From NCBI GenBank assembly GCA_001724275.1, contig MEDZ01000003.1, forward strand, positions 95,230-159,229: a stretch of 64,000 nucleotides of DNA. The letters are read 5' to 3'. Both the position numbers and the translations under genes were made by a program. Origin of the DNA: Gemmatimonadetes bacterium SCN 70-22. GTDB lineage: Bacteria; Gemmatimonadota; Gemmatimonadetes; Gemmatimonadales; Gemmatimonadaceae. The number at the start of each line of letters is the position of its first letter. The stretch's first letter is position 1. This document shows positions 44,894-52,481 of the stretch, one piece after another. The notes under the pieces are model-generated. The model was not told the DNA's origin. It ran no database searches and saw nothing but the letters and a program-made list of their open reading frames with translations.

Positions 44894-45674
44894 GGTCGCG
44901 ATCCTCCGGGATCCCCAAGGCCTCGCGGAAGGGCGCGGCGAGTACGGCATTGCTCGCCACGCCGTCCCCGCCATCCACCTTGCCCCCCCCACGCCAGTCG
45001 GTGTACACCCCTCCGGCCTCCCGAACGATGGGGATCAGCGCCGCCGCATCCCACGGGCTCAGCCGATCGTCGACCATCAGCTCCGCCCGCCCGGTGGCCA
45101 CCTGCACGTAGCCGTAACAGTCTCCCCAGGTGCGCGAGACGGCCACGCGCCCGCCTAACGCGGCCCACTTGGCCCCCCGCTGCGGGTTGTATGGAAAGCG
45201 CGCATCGGTCACCAGGATCGTGGCGGCGTCGAGCGACGACACGGTCGACACGTGGCAACGGCTCGCATTGAACCAGCACCCTTCCCCGGCCGCAGCCGCG
45301 ACGAGTTCGCCCACCGCCGGACAGTAGATGGCCCCCGCCAGCACCTCGTCGCCTTGGGCCACGCCGATCATCGTTCCCCACAGGGGAACACCACGCACGA
45401 ACGTCTTGGTGCCGTCAATCGGGTCGATGAACCAGCGGCGCTGCCGATCGTCGCCGGAGGCGCCGAACTCCTCGCCGAGCACGGCGTCGTCGGGAAAGCG
45501 TTCGGCGATCCAACGACGCGCCACCTCCTCTGCGGTGCGGTCGGCAATGGTGACGGGGCTGCCATCGCCCTTGGTGTCGACAGCGAGCCCGCTCTTGAAA
45601 TAGCGCAGCGCGACGTCGCCGGCGACGCGGGCAACATCGGCGACCGCCTCGAGGAGAAGCGACGGTGTGGTCAT
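44886..45674 (-). CDS. hisN: Histidinol-phosphatase, inositol monophosphatase type
   Basis: A 262-residue magnesium phosphatase of the IMPase superfamily. Motifs: GEEFGASG (metal Glu), [24 protein letters not shown] (the DPIDGT metal loop) and [18 protein letters not shown] (the C-terminal WDxAA metal Asp). Its place between hisF and hisIE indicates the histidinol-phosphate phosphatase step, which HisB here cannot do because it lacks the N-terminal phosphatase domain. GTGA/ATGA-type four-base overlap with hisF. Confidence 0.92.
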
Positions 45675-46477
45675 GAGGCGCTCCTCCGGGGTGCCCGATC
45701 CTCGACGAGGCTCGACGCCGGGACCAGGCGGACGGGGAGGCCGCTGTCTTGCATGGCCCGCTTGAGCGCGGCCACGGTCGTGATCTCATCGTGCAGGATG
45801 CCCGCGACCAGCGCCGCGTCCGCCCCGCCGGGGCCGAGCGCTTCGCACACATGCGCCGCGCTCCCGGCGCCGCCCGATGCGATCACCGGAACATTGACGG
45901 CGTCGCTGATCGCACGCGTGAGGGGGATGTCGTAGCCCGCTCGCACGCCGTCGCGGTCGATGCTGGTGAGCAGGATCTCCCCTGCACCGCGCCGTTCGCA
46001 TTCCTGCGCCCACGCGACGGCCTCGAGCTCCGTCGGGACCTTCCCTCCCTTCACGAAGACCCGGTAGGTGCCGTCGATGAGGGCGGCGTCGATGCTGGCC
46101 ACGACACATTGCGCCCCGAAACGATGCGCGGCCTCGGAGAGGACCTCGGGGCGCTCCACGGCCGCCGTGTTGAGGCTGACCTTGTCGGCTCCGGCCCTTA
46201 GTGCACGCGCGACATCGTCTGCCGAACGGATGCCGCCGCCGATGGTGAGGGGGATGAACAGGCGTTCTGCGGTCCGTCTCGCGAGGTCGAGGAAGGTGGC
46301 ACGCTCCTCGGCGCTGGCGGAGATGTCGAGGTAGACGATCTCGTCCGCTCCCTCGCGTTCATACCGCTCGGCGAGCGCGACCGGATCTCCCACGTCGCGC
46401 AGCGACTCGAAGTTCACGCCCTTCACCACGCGCCCCCCCTTCACGTCGAGGCAGACGATCAAGCGCCGCGTGAGCAT
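45671..46477 (-). CDS. hisF: Imidazole glycerol phosphate synthase subunit HisF
   Basis: A 268-residue (beta-alpha)8 cyclase that with HisH makes IGP and AICAR from PRFAR. Motifs: the start [20 protein letters not shown] with catalytic Asp11, [13 protein letters not shown] and the second half-barrel [15 protein letters not shown] with Asp near 130. Its ATG overlaps the hisB stop by one base (TAATG). Confidence 0.96.
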   Translation of the reverse strand: MLTRRLIVCLDVKGGRVVKGVNFESLRDVGDPVALAERYEREGADEIVYLDISASAEERATFLDLARRTAERLFIPLTIGGGIRSADDVARALRAGADKVSLNTAAVERPEVLSEAAHRFGAQCVVASIDAALIDGTYRVFVKGGKVPTELEAVAWAQECERRGAGEILLTSIDRDGVRAGYDIPLTRAISDAVNVPVIASGGAGSAAHVCEALGPGGADAALVAGILHDEITTVAALKRAMQDSGLPVRLVPASSLVEDRAPRRSAS

Positions 46478-47019
46478 TACTGGCCCCCCCGCTTGAGGGA
46501 GACGCTGCCCTTGGTGGAGAAGACCGCACCGCTGTCGACCAGGGCGTCACGCAGGGCCAGGCCGAGCGCCTTGAATGCGGCTTCGACGATGTGGTGCCGA
46601 TCGGTGCCGCGCAGCACCCGCAGGTGCAACGTGGTGCCGGCGTGCTCGGCGAACGAGCGCATGAAGTGATCGTAGAGCGAGCTGGGGAGCGGCCCCTCGT
46701 AGTAGAAGCGCCCGCCGATGTCGAGGGCGCACTCCACCACCGCCTCGTCCATGGGGACGACGCGGTGCCCGTAGCGCGCCGCGGTCGCGGGGATCTCACC
46801 CTTGAACGCCGCCCCGAGCGCGATGGCCACGTCCTCGATGAGGTGGTGGCGCAGGTCGCCGCGCGCGTGCAGCTCCAGTGCCACCCCGGCGTACCGGGCC
46901 CACGTGAGGAGCATGTGGTCGAGGAAGGGGAGCGAGGTGTCGACGGCGATGTCACCGCCGCCACGCGTGACGGTCACGCGAATGGACGTCTCGCGGGTTT
47001 CGCGCTCGATGGTACTCAT
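46477..47019 (-). CDS. hisB: Imidazoleglycerol-phosphate dehydratase
   Basis: A 180-residue monofunctional HisB. Conserved histidine and acid motifs that bind two manganese ions: LPFLDHMLLTWARYAG, DLRHHLIEDVAIALGAAF, DHFMRSFAEHAG and TDRHHIVEAAFKALGLAL. It lacks the histidinol-phosphatase domain found in E. coli HisB; that activity is supplied by HisN. The ATG at 47019 overlaps the hisA stop (ATGA). Confidence 0.96.
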   Translation of the reverse strand: MSTIERETRETSIRVTVTRGGGDIAVDTSLPFLDHMLLTWARYAGVALELHARGDLRHHLIEDVAIALGAAFKGEIPATAARYGHRVVPMDEAVVECALDIGGRFYYEGPLPSSLYDHFMRSFAEHAGTTLHLRVLRGTDRHHIVEAAFKALGLALRDALVDSGAVFSTKGSVSLKRGGQ

Positions 47020-47729
47020 GCGGCAAACTCCTCGACGATGGCACGCGGGTCGATCGCGCCGGTATACAGGGCCATTCCGATGACCGCGCCAGCGACTCCC
47101 CGATCCTGCAAGGCGTAGAGGTCGCCGGTGCTCGACACGCCGCCAGCCGCGAAGACGGGGAAGGCGGCGGCTTCCACCACGTCCTCCATCAGCGGGAGGT
47201 CGGTGCCTTGCAGCTGTCCTTCCCGGTGCACCGCCGTCACCAGGAGGGCGGCGAGGGGGAGGCCACTCATCTCCTCGACCATGTCGAGGACGTTGCGCGG
47301 GAGGGTGCGCTGCCAGCCGCGCGTGGTCACGCGTCGATCCCGCACGTCGGCCGCGACGATGACCTGGCCCGGATTGTCGTGTGCCAGCTCGGCGAGCCAG
47401 TCCAGGTCCTCGAGCGCCCGCGTCCCGACGATGGCGCAGCGCGCGCCGTCGTCGAGGATGTCGCGAACGGCATCGGTCGTCCGGAGCCCGCCCCCCACCT
47501 GCACCTCCGCCAGCTGCTCGCGGAGCATCTCGCGTATGAGCGGAAGGTTGCTCCCCTTCTCGAGGGCTGCATCGAGGTCGACGACGTGCAGGCGCGCGAA
47601 GCCGAGGCGGGCCCACTCACGCGCCACGGCCAACGGGTCATCGAGCCGGACGCGTTCCTCGGCGTACTCCCCTCCCACCAGCTGCACGCACGCCCCCTCA
47701 CGCAGGTCTACCGCGGGGATAGCGATCAT
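47016..47729 (-). CDS. hisA: ProFAR isomerase
   Basis: A 237-residue (beta-alpha)8 isomerase, step 4 of the pathway. Motifs: start MIAIPAVDLREGACVQLVGG with the catalytic Asp, HVVDLDAALE, VQVGGGLRTTDAV, and the late FAAGGVSSTGDL phosphate-binding loop. The central VIVAADVRDRRVTTRGW provides the second Asp. Overlaps hisH and hisB by four bases each. Confidence 0.95.
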   Translation of the reverse strand: MIAIPAVDLREGACVQLVGGEYAEERVRLDDPLAVAREWARLGFARLHVVDLDAALEKGSNLPLIREMLREQLAEVQVGGGLRTTDAVRDILDDGARCAIVGTRALEDLDWLAELAHDNPGQVIVAADVRDRRVTTRGWQRTLPRNVLDMVEEMSGLPLAALLVTAVHREGQLQGTDLPLMEDVVEAAAFPVFAAGGVSSTGDLYALQDRGVAGAVIGMALYTGAIDPRAIVEEFAA

Positions 47730-48331
47730 CGAAGCGCCTCCGCCAGGAACGCGTGAATGAAGGCCACGCCGGCGCCCGACGACTTCTCCGGGTGAAACTG
47801 GACACCGACGGTGCGACCGCGCCGCACGGACGCGGGGAAGCGATCGCCTTCGTGCGTACTCCATGCCGTGACGAGCGTGGGGTCGTCGGGACGGCAGACG
47901 TACGAGTTGGCGTAGTACACGTGCCGCAGCCCCGACGTGGTGAACAAGGGATCGGCGGCGTCGTCGACCGAGTTCCAACCGATCTGCGGGAGCCGATGGG
48001 CGGCAAGGCGCGACACGCGCCCGGGGATGATCCCGAGCCCCTCCCCCGGCCCCTCTTCACTTCCGTCGAACAGGAGCTGCATGCCGAGACAGATGCCGAG
48101 GCAGGGAAGGCCGTCCTCGAGCGCGCGTCGCATCGCGTCGCGTCCAGGTTGCAGGCGCTCCGCAGCGGGCGTGAATGCGCCAACGCCCGGGAGCAGGAGG
48201 ACGTCGGTCCTTGCGGCGCGCACGGGGTCGGGCTCGATCACCGGCGTAGTGCCGGCGCTGGCCACCGCCTTGGCCAGCGAGTGGAGGTTGCCAGCGCCGT
48301 AGTCGAAGATCGTGATCCGCGGTTCACGCAT
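47726..48331 (-). CDS. hisH: Imidazole glycerol phosphate synthase glutaminase subunit HisH
   Basis: A 201-residue class I glutamine amidotransferase. The nucleophile cysteine is in CLGICLGMQLLFDGS, the catalytic His and Glu in GVQFHPEKSSGAG, and the N-terminal IFDYGAGNLHSLAKA is typical. It channels ammonia to HisF. The ATG at 48331 is chosen by alignment and overlaps the hisC stop by eight bases. Confidence 0.96.
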   Translation of the reverse strand: MREPRITIFDYGAGNLHSLAKAVASAGTTPVIEPDPVRAARTDVLLLPGVGAFTPAAERLQPGRDAMRRALEDGLPCLGICLGMQLLFDGSEEGPGEGLGIIPGRVSRLAAHRLPQIGWNSVDDAADPLFTTSGLRHVYYANSYVCRPDDPTLVTAWSTHEGDRFPASVRRGRTVGVQFHPEKSSGAGVAFIHAFLAEALR

Positions 48332-49415
48332 CGCCCGCTCCCCTTGCCGTGACGACGCGTGCTTCGTCGGGAACGATCTCGGCCAGCGCCGCCAGCACGC
48401 GTTCCATCGACGGCCAGTCGGCGATGCTGATGCGCAGGGCGTCGCCAATGCCGGGAAGTCCGGTGAAGTGGCGCACCAGGATGCCGCGTTCACGCAGGCC
48501 GAGCATGGCCGCGCGCGCGTCGCGCACGGGAAGCAGGACGAAGTTTGCCGCGCTGGGAAGCGGCCGGAAGCCCGTCGCCTGCAACGCCGCGGTGAAGCGA
48601 TCACGCGATGCGATGATGCGGGCGACGCTTGCGCGCGTCCAGCCCAGGTCCTCGGTCACGGCGGCCAGCGCCGCGAGCTCACCCAACGCGGTGACGGTGA
48701 ACGGACCGCGTGCCTTCTCCAGCTCGGCGATGAGGGGGCGGGCGCCCACCGCGTAGCCGACACGCATCCCCGCCAGCCCGAACGCCTTGGAGAAGGTCCG
48801 GAAGACGAGCGATCGGCCGTGCGCCGGCGCCTCGCGCGCGAGGTTGGATCCCGCGAATTCGGCGTACGCCTCGTCCACGAAGACGACCCCCGCGCACCGT
48901 TCGAGGAGGTGCTGCAGCGTGGCGTGCGCCACCGGCAGGCCCGTGGGGTTGTTGGGCGTGCAGAGGTACGTGATGGGTGCCTGCGCGGCAACGAGCCGCT
49001 CTCCGTCGGCGTCGAGCGTCGCGGCAACGGGGACGGGGACCGGGACGAGCGAGTTGGAGACGGCGAAGACGCGCGCCATGACGAAGGTGGGGTCCATGTA
49101 CGCCACGCGCGCCCCGGGCTCGCCGAGCGCGCGGAAGGCGCAGCTCATGACCTCGTCGGACCCGCATCCCACCATCACCTCGTCCGGCGCGACGCCGATG
49201 TAGGCGGCAATCGCCTCTCGCAGCAGGTGCGAGTAGGTGGATGGGTAACGCGCCAGCCGGTTGTCGACGCCGCCCGCGATGGCTCGCAATGCGGCTGGCG
49301 GGACGCCGAAGGGCGAGGTGTTGTCGGCCAGCTCGAGCTCGCAGGGCGTGGGATCCACGTCGTAGGCGCGCAGCTCGCGATATGCCGGGCGCGGCGACCA
49401 GGGGCGTGCGCTCAT
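48324..49415 (-). CDS. hisC: Histidinol-phosphate aminotransferase
   Basis: A 363-residue PLP enzyme. Motifs: LADNTSPFGVPPAAL at the N-terminus, GCGSDEVM, TPNNPTGLPV, VFVDEAYAEFAGS (Asp for the cofactor ring) and FSKAFGLAGMRVGYAVG (Schiff-base Lys). It transaminates imidazole-acetol phosphate. ATGA overlap with hisD. Confidence 0.95.
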   Translation of the reverse strand: MSARPWSPRPAYRELRAYDVDPTPCELELADNTSPFGVPPAALRAIAGGVDNRLARYPSTYSHLLREAIAAYIGVAPDEVMVGCGSDEVMSCAFRALGEPGARVAYMDPTFVMARVFAVSNSLVPVPVPVAATLDADGERLVAAQAPITYLCTPNNPTGLPVAHATLQHLLERCAGVVFVDEAYAEFAGSNLAREAPAHGRSLVFRTFSKAFGLAGMRVGYAVGARPLIAELEKARGPFTVTALGELAALAAVTEDLGWTRASVARIIASRDRFTAALQATGFRPLPSAANFVLLPVRDARAAMLGLRERGILVRHFTGLPGIGDALRISIADWPSMERVLAALAEIVPDEARVVTARGAGDA

Positions 49416-50731
49416 GTCGGTTCACCCTTCGCGATCCACCCGCGCGCCGCCCGTGCGTGACCATCGAGCCCCTCGGCGTCGGCGAAGACCCCGACGTCGC
49501 GGGCCAGCCGCGCAGAGGCGTCCGGCGTGACACGCTGATACGTCGTGAAGCGAACGAAATCCAGGGTCGAGAGCCCCGAGTAGGAGCGGGCCAGTCCGTT
49601 GGTGGGGAGCGTGTGATTGGCGCCGGTCATGTAGTCGCCAAACGAGACCGACGCCGACTCGCCGACGAAGATGGTCCCGGCGTTCCGCAGCTGGCCGAGG
49701 AGCCGGTCCGCGTCGGCCGGGTCGACCGCCAGCAGGAGATGCTCAGGGGCGTACGCATTGGCGAAGATCACCGCGTCGTCGAGCGATCCCACCGAGACGA
49801 CGCCACCGTTCGCTTCCAGTGCCTGCCGGATGATGTTTGCCCGTGCATAGCCGCCCACCATGGTGTCCAGCGCGGTCTCGAGCTGGGCAGCGATGTCGTC
49901 GCCGACGGCCACGGCCACCACGCACGCCTGGGGGTCGTGCTCGGCCTGGGCGAGCATCTCGCGAGCCACCTGCCCGGTGTCGGCGTTCCCGTCGAGAATC
50001 ACCAGAAGCTCGCTGGGGCCGGCCGGAGAATCGATGGCGCACGACCGGCCGACCTGCACCTTGGCCTCGGCGACCCAGGCGTTGCCCGGACCCACGATGC
50101 GATCGACACGGGGTACGCTTTGCGTGCCATAGGCCATGGCTCCGACCGCCCCAGCGCCGCCGATCGCGAACACCTTGTCGACGCCGGCGATGGCGCAGGC
50201 GGCCAGGACCACCATGGACGGGATTCCGTTGCTCCCCGGCGGCGAGCAGACGATGACGTCTCGGACCCCCGCCACCTTGGCCGGGATCGCGCCCATGAGG
50301 ACGGAGCTCGGATACGCGGCGCGGCCGCCGGGGGCGTACACCCCCACCCGGCCCAACGGGTCGGGGCGGCGCCCGATGACGATGCCGGCCTCCGTCTCGA
50401 CCTCCGTCAGGACCGGCAGGAAGGCCCTGTGGGCCGCTTCGATGTTGCGGGCGGCGCGCTCCATTGCGGTGCGCACCGCGGGGTCGATCGCCTCCAGCGC
50501 CTTCGTCCACTCGTTCTTCGGGACTTCGAGGCGCTTGAGCGTGACCCCGTCATACTCCCGGGCGAGCGACCGGAGGACGCTGTCTCCCTCGCGACGGACG
50601 GCGTCGAGGATGGCGGCCACCGTGTCGCGCAACACGTCGTCCTCGGCCGTCGACCGGTCGAGGAGGGCGCGCCGAGCATCGGGATCCAAGGACGACACCG
50701 CGCCCTGAAAACGCAGCTTGAGCGTGCTCAC
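49412..50731 (-). CDS. hisD: Histidinol dehydrogenase
   Basis: A 439-residue zinc- and NAD-dependent enzyme for the last two oxidations. Motifs: GVYAPGGRAAYPSSVLMGAI, VDRIVGPGNAWVAEAK, DSPAGPSELLVI, QAEHDPQA and NAYAPEHLLLAV, with the zinc-binding and catalytic Glu/His residues in the last two. Its GTG start overlaps the hisG stop (GTGA). Confidence 0.96.
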   Translation of the reverse strand: MSTLKLRFQGAVSSLDPDARRALLDRSTAEDDVLRDTVAAILDAVRREGDSVLRSLAREYDGVTLKRLEVPKNEWTKALEAIDPAVRTAMERAARNIEAAHRAFLPVLTEVETEAGIVIGRRPDPLGRVGVYAPGGRAAYPSSVLMGAIPAKVAGVRDVIVCSPPGSNGIPSMVVLAACAIAGVDKVFAIGGAGAVGAMAYGTQSVPRVDRIVGPGNAWVAEAKVQVGRSCAIDSPAGPSELLVILDGNADTGQVAREMLAQAEHDPQACVVAVAVGDDIAAQLETALDTMVGGYARANIIRQALEANGGVVSVGSLDDAVIFANAYAPEHLLLAVDPADADRLLGQLRNAGTIFVGESASVSFGDYMTGANHTLPTNGLARSYSGLSTLDFVRFTTYQRVTPDASARLARDVGVFADAEGLDGHARAARGWIAKGEPT

Positions 50732-51594
50732 GGCATCAGCCTCTCGATTCGAGTGACGAGGATTCCTTCCGCTCCGAGCGACTTGAGCGAGGCGATCGTG
50801 CGGTAGATGGATGTGGCGGGGACGACGGCGTGGACCGCGACGTGGCTTCCGCCGTTCAAGATGTCGATCACCGTTGGGCCGTTGAGCCCCGGGATGATCT
50901 CCTTCACCCGCGCAAGCGACTGGCGCGGCACGTTCGCCATCAGGTATCGCTGCCCCCGGGCTCGCAGCACCGACTCGAGCGCCGATGTGAGCTCCCGGAG
51001 TGCCTGCCCTTTCCCTGCGTCGCGCTCAGCCGCCTCCGGGGCCGTGACGAGACGGGCCGTGGAGGTCATGACGGTCTGGACCTCACGCAGTCCGTTCATC
51101 TTGAGCGTCGAGCCGGTGGAAGTGAGGTCGACGACAACGTCGGCGATGCCGAGGTGTGGCGCAATCTCGGCCGCACCGCTGACGGGAACCACTTCCACGT
51201 CAATGGAGTGCGATTCGAAAAAGGCCCGCGTGATGCGCGGAAAGACCGTCGCGACGCGGGTGCCACGCGTCAGGTCGGAGATGAGCTTGACGCGGGACTC
51301 CTCCCGAACCGCCACCACCAGCCTGCATTTCCCGAAGCCGAGGTCGAGGCGCGAGTCGAGGGGGCGCTCGGATTCGCTGACGAGGTCCCACCCGGTGACG
51401 CCGGCATCGGCGGCGCCGTCGGCCACGAACTCGGGGATGTCCTGGGCCCGGACGAAGATGGCCTCGAACTCGCCGCCGAGCGATGCGGTCAGGGCCCGAT
51501 CGCCCTGGGCGCGCACTTCGAGTCCTGCATCGTTGAAGAGCTCTCGCGCTTCGTCGGAGAGCCGCCCCTTGTTGGGCAGTGCGATCTTCAGCAT
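50728..51594 (-). CDS. hisG: ATP phosphoribosyltransferase, long form
   Basis: A 288-residue HisG, the committed and feedback-controlled first step. Catalytic region: KIALPNKGRLSDEA, VTGWDLVSES, VEVVPVSGAAEIAPHLGIADVVVDLTSTGSTLKMNGL with the phosphoribosyl loop. The C-terminal ACT-like regulatory domain (about 215-288, ending ILVTRIERLMP) marks the long form, which is inhibited by histidine and does not need HisZ. No Shine-Dalgarno sequence precedes its ATG; the start is 16 bases after the attenuator's U-run. Confidence 0.96.
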   Translation of the reverse strand: MLKIALPNKGRLSDEARELFNDAGLEVRAQGDRALTASLGGEFEAIFVRAQDIPEFVADGAADAGVTGWDLVSESERPLDSRLDLGFGKCRLVVAVREESRVKLISDLTRGTRVATVFPRITRAFFESHSIDVEVVPVSGAAEIAPHLGIADVVVDLTSTGSTLKMNGLREVQTVMTSTARLVTAPEAAERDAGKGQALRELTSALESVLRARGQRYLMANVPRQSLARVKEIIPGLNGPTVIDILNGGSHVAVHAVVPATSIYRTIASLKSLGAEGILVTRIERLMP

Positions 51595-51610
51595 GGAACG
51601 AAAGAAGGGC

Positions 51611-51644
51611 GAAAAAGAAAAAGGCCCGTCCGGTGGACGGGCCT
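51611..51644 (-). terminator. his attenuator terminator
   Basis: On the minus strand a 10-bp stem AGGCCCGTCC / GGACGGGCCT with a 3-base loop is followed by TTTTTCTTTTTC, a proper intrinsic terminator placed between the leader peptide and hisG. The left arm can instead pair with ACGGGCCT in the leader coding region (see finding). Confidence 0.9.
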
Positions 51645-51683
51645 CGGCACTCAGGCGTACGCTGCTGGCGCTATGGCTGCCAA

Positions 51684-51767
51684 CTACCGCACGCGAAAGA
51701 CGCCCAGGCCCGTGAGGGCATGGCCGTGGTGCGCGTGATGGTGGTGGCCTGACAGGAGGTGGAGCAT
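51684..51767 (-). CDS. hisL: his operon leader peptide
   Basis: A 27-residue peptide, MLHLLSG, then HHHHAHHGH (seven His in nine residues), then ALTGLGVFRVR and a TAG stop, 40 bases before the attenuator hairpin. This is the classic arrangement of histidine-operon attenuation: scarce charged His-tRNA stalls the ribosome on the His run and prevents the terminator. It has no Shine-Dalgarno sequence; the predicted transcription start coincides with the ATG, suggesting leaderless translation. Confidence 0.9.
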   Translation of the reverse strand: MLHLLSGHHHHAHHGHALTGLGVFRVR

Positions 51768-51773
51768 GGGCGG

Positions 51774-51802
51774 AACGTAGCCGCGGCAGCGCGGGGCGTC
51801 AA
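51774..51802 (-). promoter_or_regulatory. his operon promoter
   Basis: Minus-strand TTGACG (51802-51797), a 17-base spacer and TACGTT (51779-51774). Counting seven bases from the -10 box puts +1 at 51767, the A of the hisL ATG. Confidence 0.65.
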
Positions 51803-51949
51803 CTCGAGGCCCTCTACACCAGGACTTCTGGGGACCATAGCTTGCGGCCAGCCACGGCGCGGCGATCGACGCGGGCGCCGTGGACCCGCTCGAGGTACGC
51901 CCGCGGCCTTCGGCCGTCGTGGAATCCACGTAGCCAGCGACTTTCGATC

Positions 51950-52471
51950 ATGCGATATCGGACCCTGACCTCGCTCTACGTTCTCCTGATCCTCGTTGCC
52001 TGCAGCGGCGGCGAGAAGGCGCCGGCCGACACCGCGGTCGCCTCGGCGGCTCCGGACGCTCCCCCTCCGGCACTCTCGACGCCTGCCACCTCGCCGGCTC
52101 AGGTTCCACTCCAGCCGGGGACGGCGGCCGCCATCACCGGGGCGATCATCGAGGTGAGGATGATTGGAGATGCGAAGGGGTATCGTTTTGAGCCGCAACA
52201 CATTACGGCGAAGTCAGGTGATGGCGTCAAGTTCGTCGTGGTATCGGGCGGACCTCATGAGATCGCCTTCGATCTCGCATCGGTGCCGGCGGAGAGTCGG
52301 GATCGGTTGCAGTGGAACATGCCGAATGCGACAAACGGACGTTCCCCGCTGCTGGTCGCCGAGAACGAGACGTGGACCGTTTCGCTCGGGGGACTGAAGC
52401 CAGGTCGGTATCCCTTTGTCTCCACGCCGCGACTCCCCCAAGGGATGAAGGGAGAGATCGAGGTCCGGTAG
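51950..52471 (+). CDS. Cupredoxin-like lipoprotein
   Basis: A 173-residue lipoprotein: signal MRYRTLTSLYVLLILVAC with Cys18 as the lipidation site, a Pro/Ala-rich linker to about 65, then a beta-rich domain. The pattern YRFEPQHITAKSGDGVKFVVVSGGPHEIAFDL, followed by LKPGRYPFVSTPRLPQGMKGEIEV, resembles plastocyanin/azurin domains, including the first His ligand and the C-terminal strand. The usual Cys of the second ligand loop is replaced (PFVSTPRLPQGM has Met but neither Cys nor His), so blue-copper binding is doubtful. It is followed 10 bases on by the Wzz/BY-kinase-like gene. Confidence 0.75.
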   Translation: MRYRTLTSLYVLLILVACSGGEKAPADTAVASAAPDAPPPALSTPATSPAQVPLQPGTAAAITGAIIEVRMIGDAKGYRFEPQHITAKSGDGVKFVVVSGGPHEIAFDLASVPAESRDRLQWNMPNATNGRSPLLVAENETWTVSLGGLKPGRYPFVSTPRLPQGMKGEIEVR

Positions 52472-52481
52472 GCGGGACTAT

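Noticed and set aside
49241-50806. 521-codon frame opposite hisC/hisD
   Set aside because: Shadow of well-conserved his genes.
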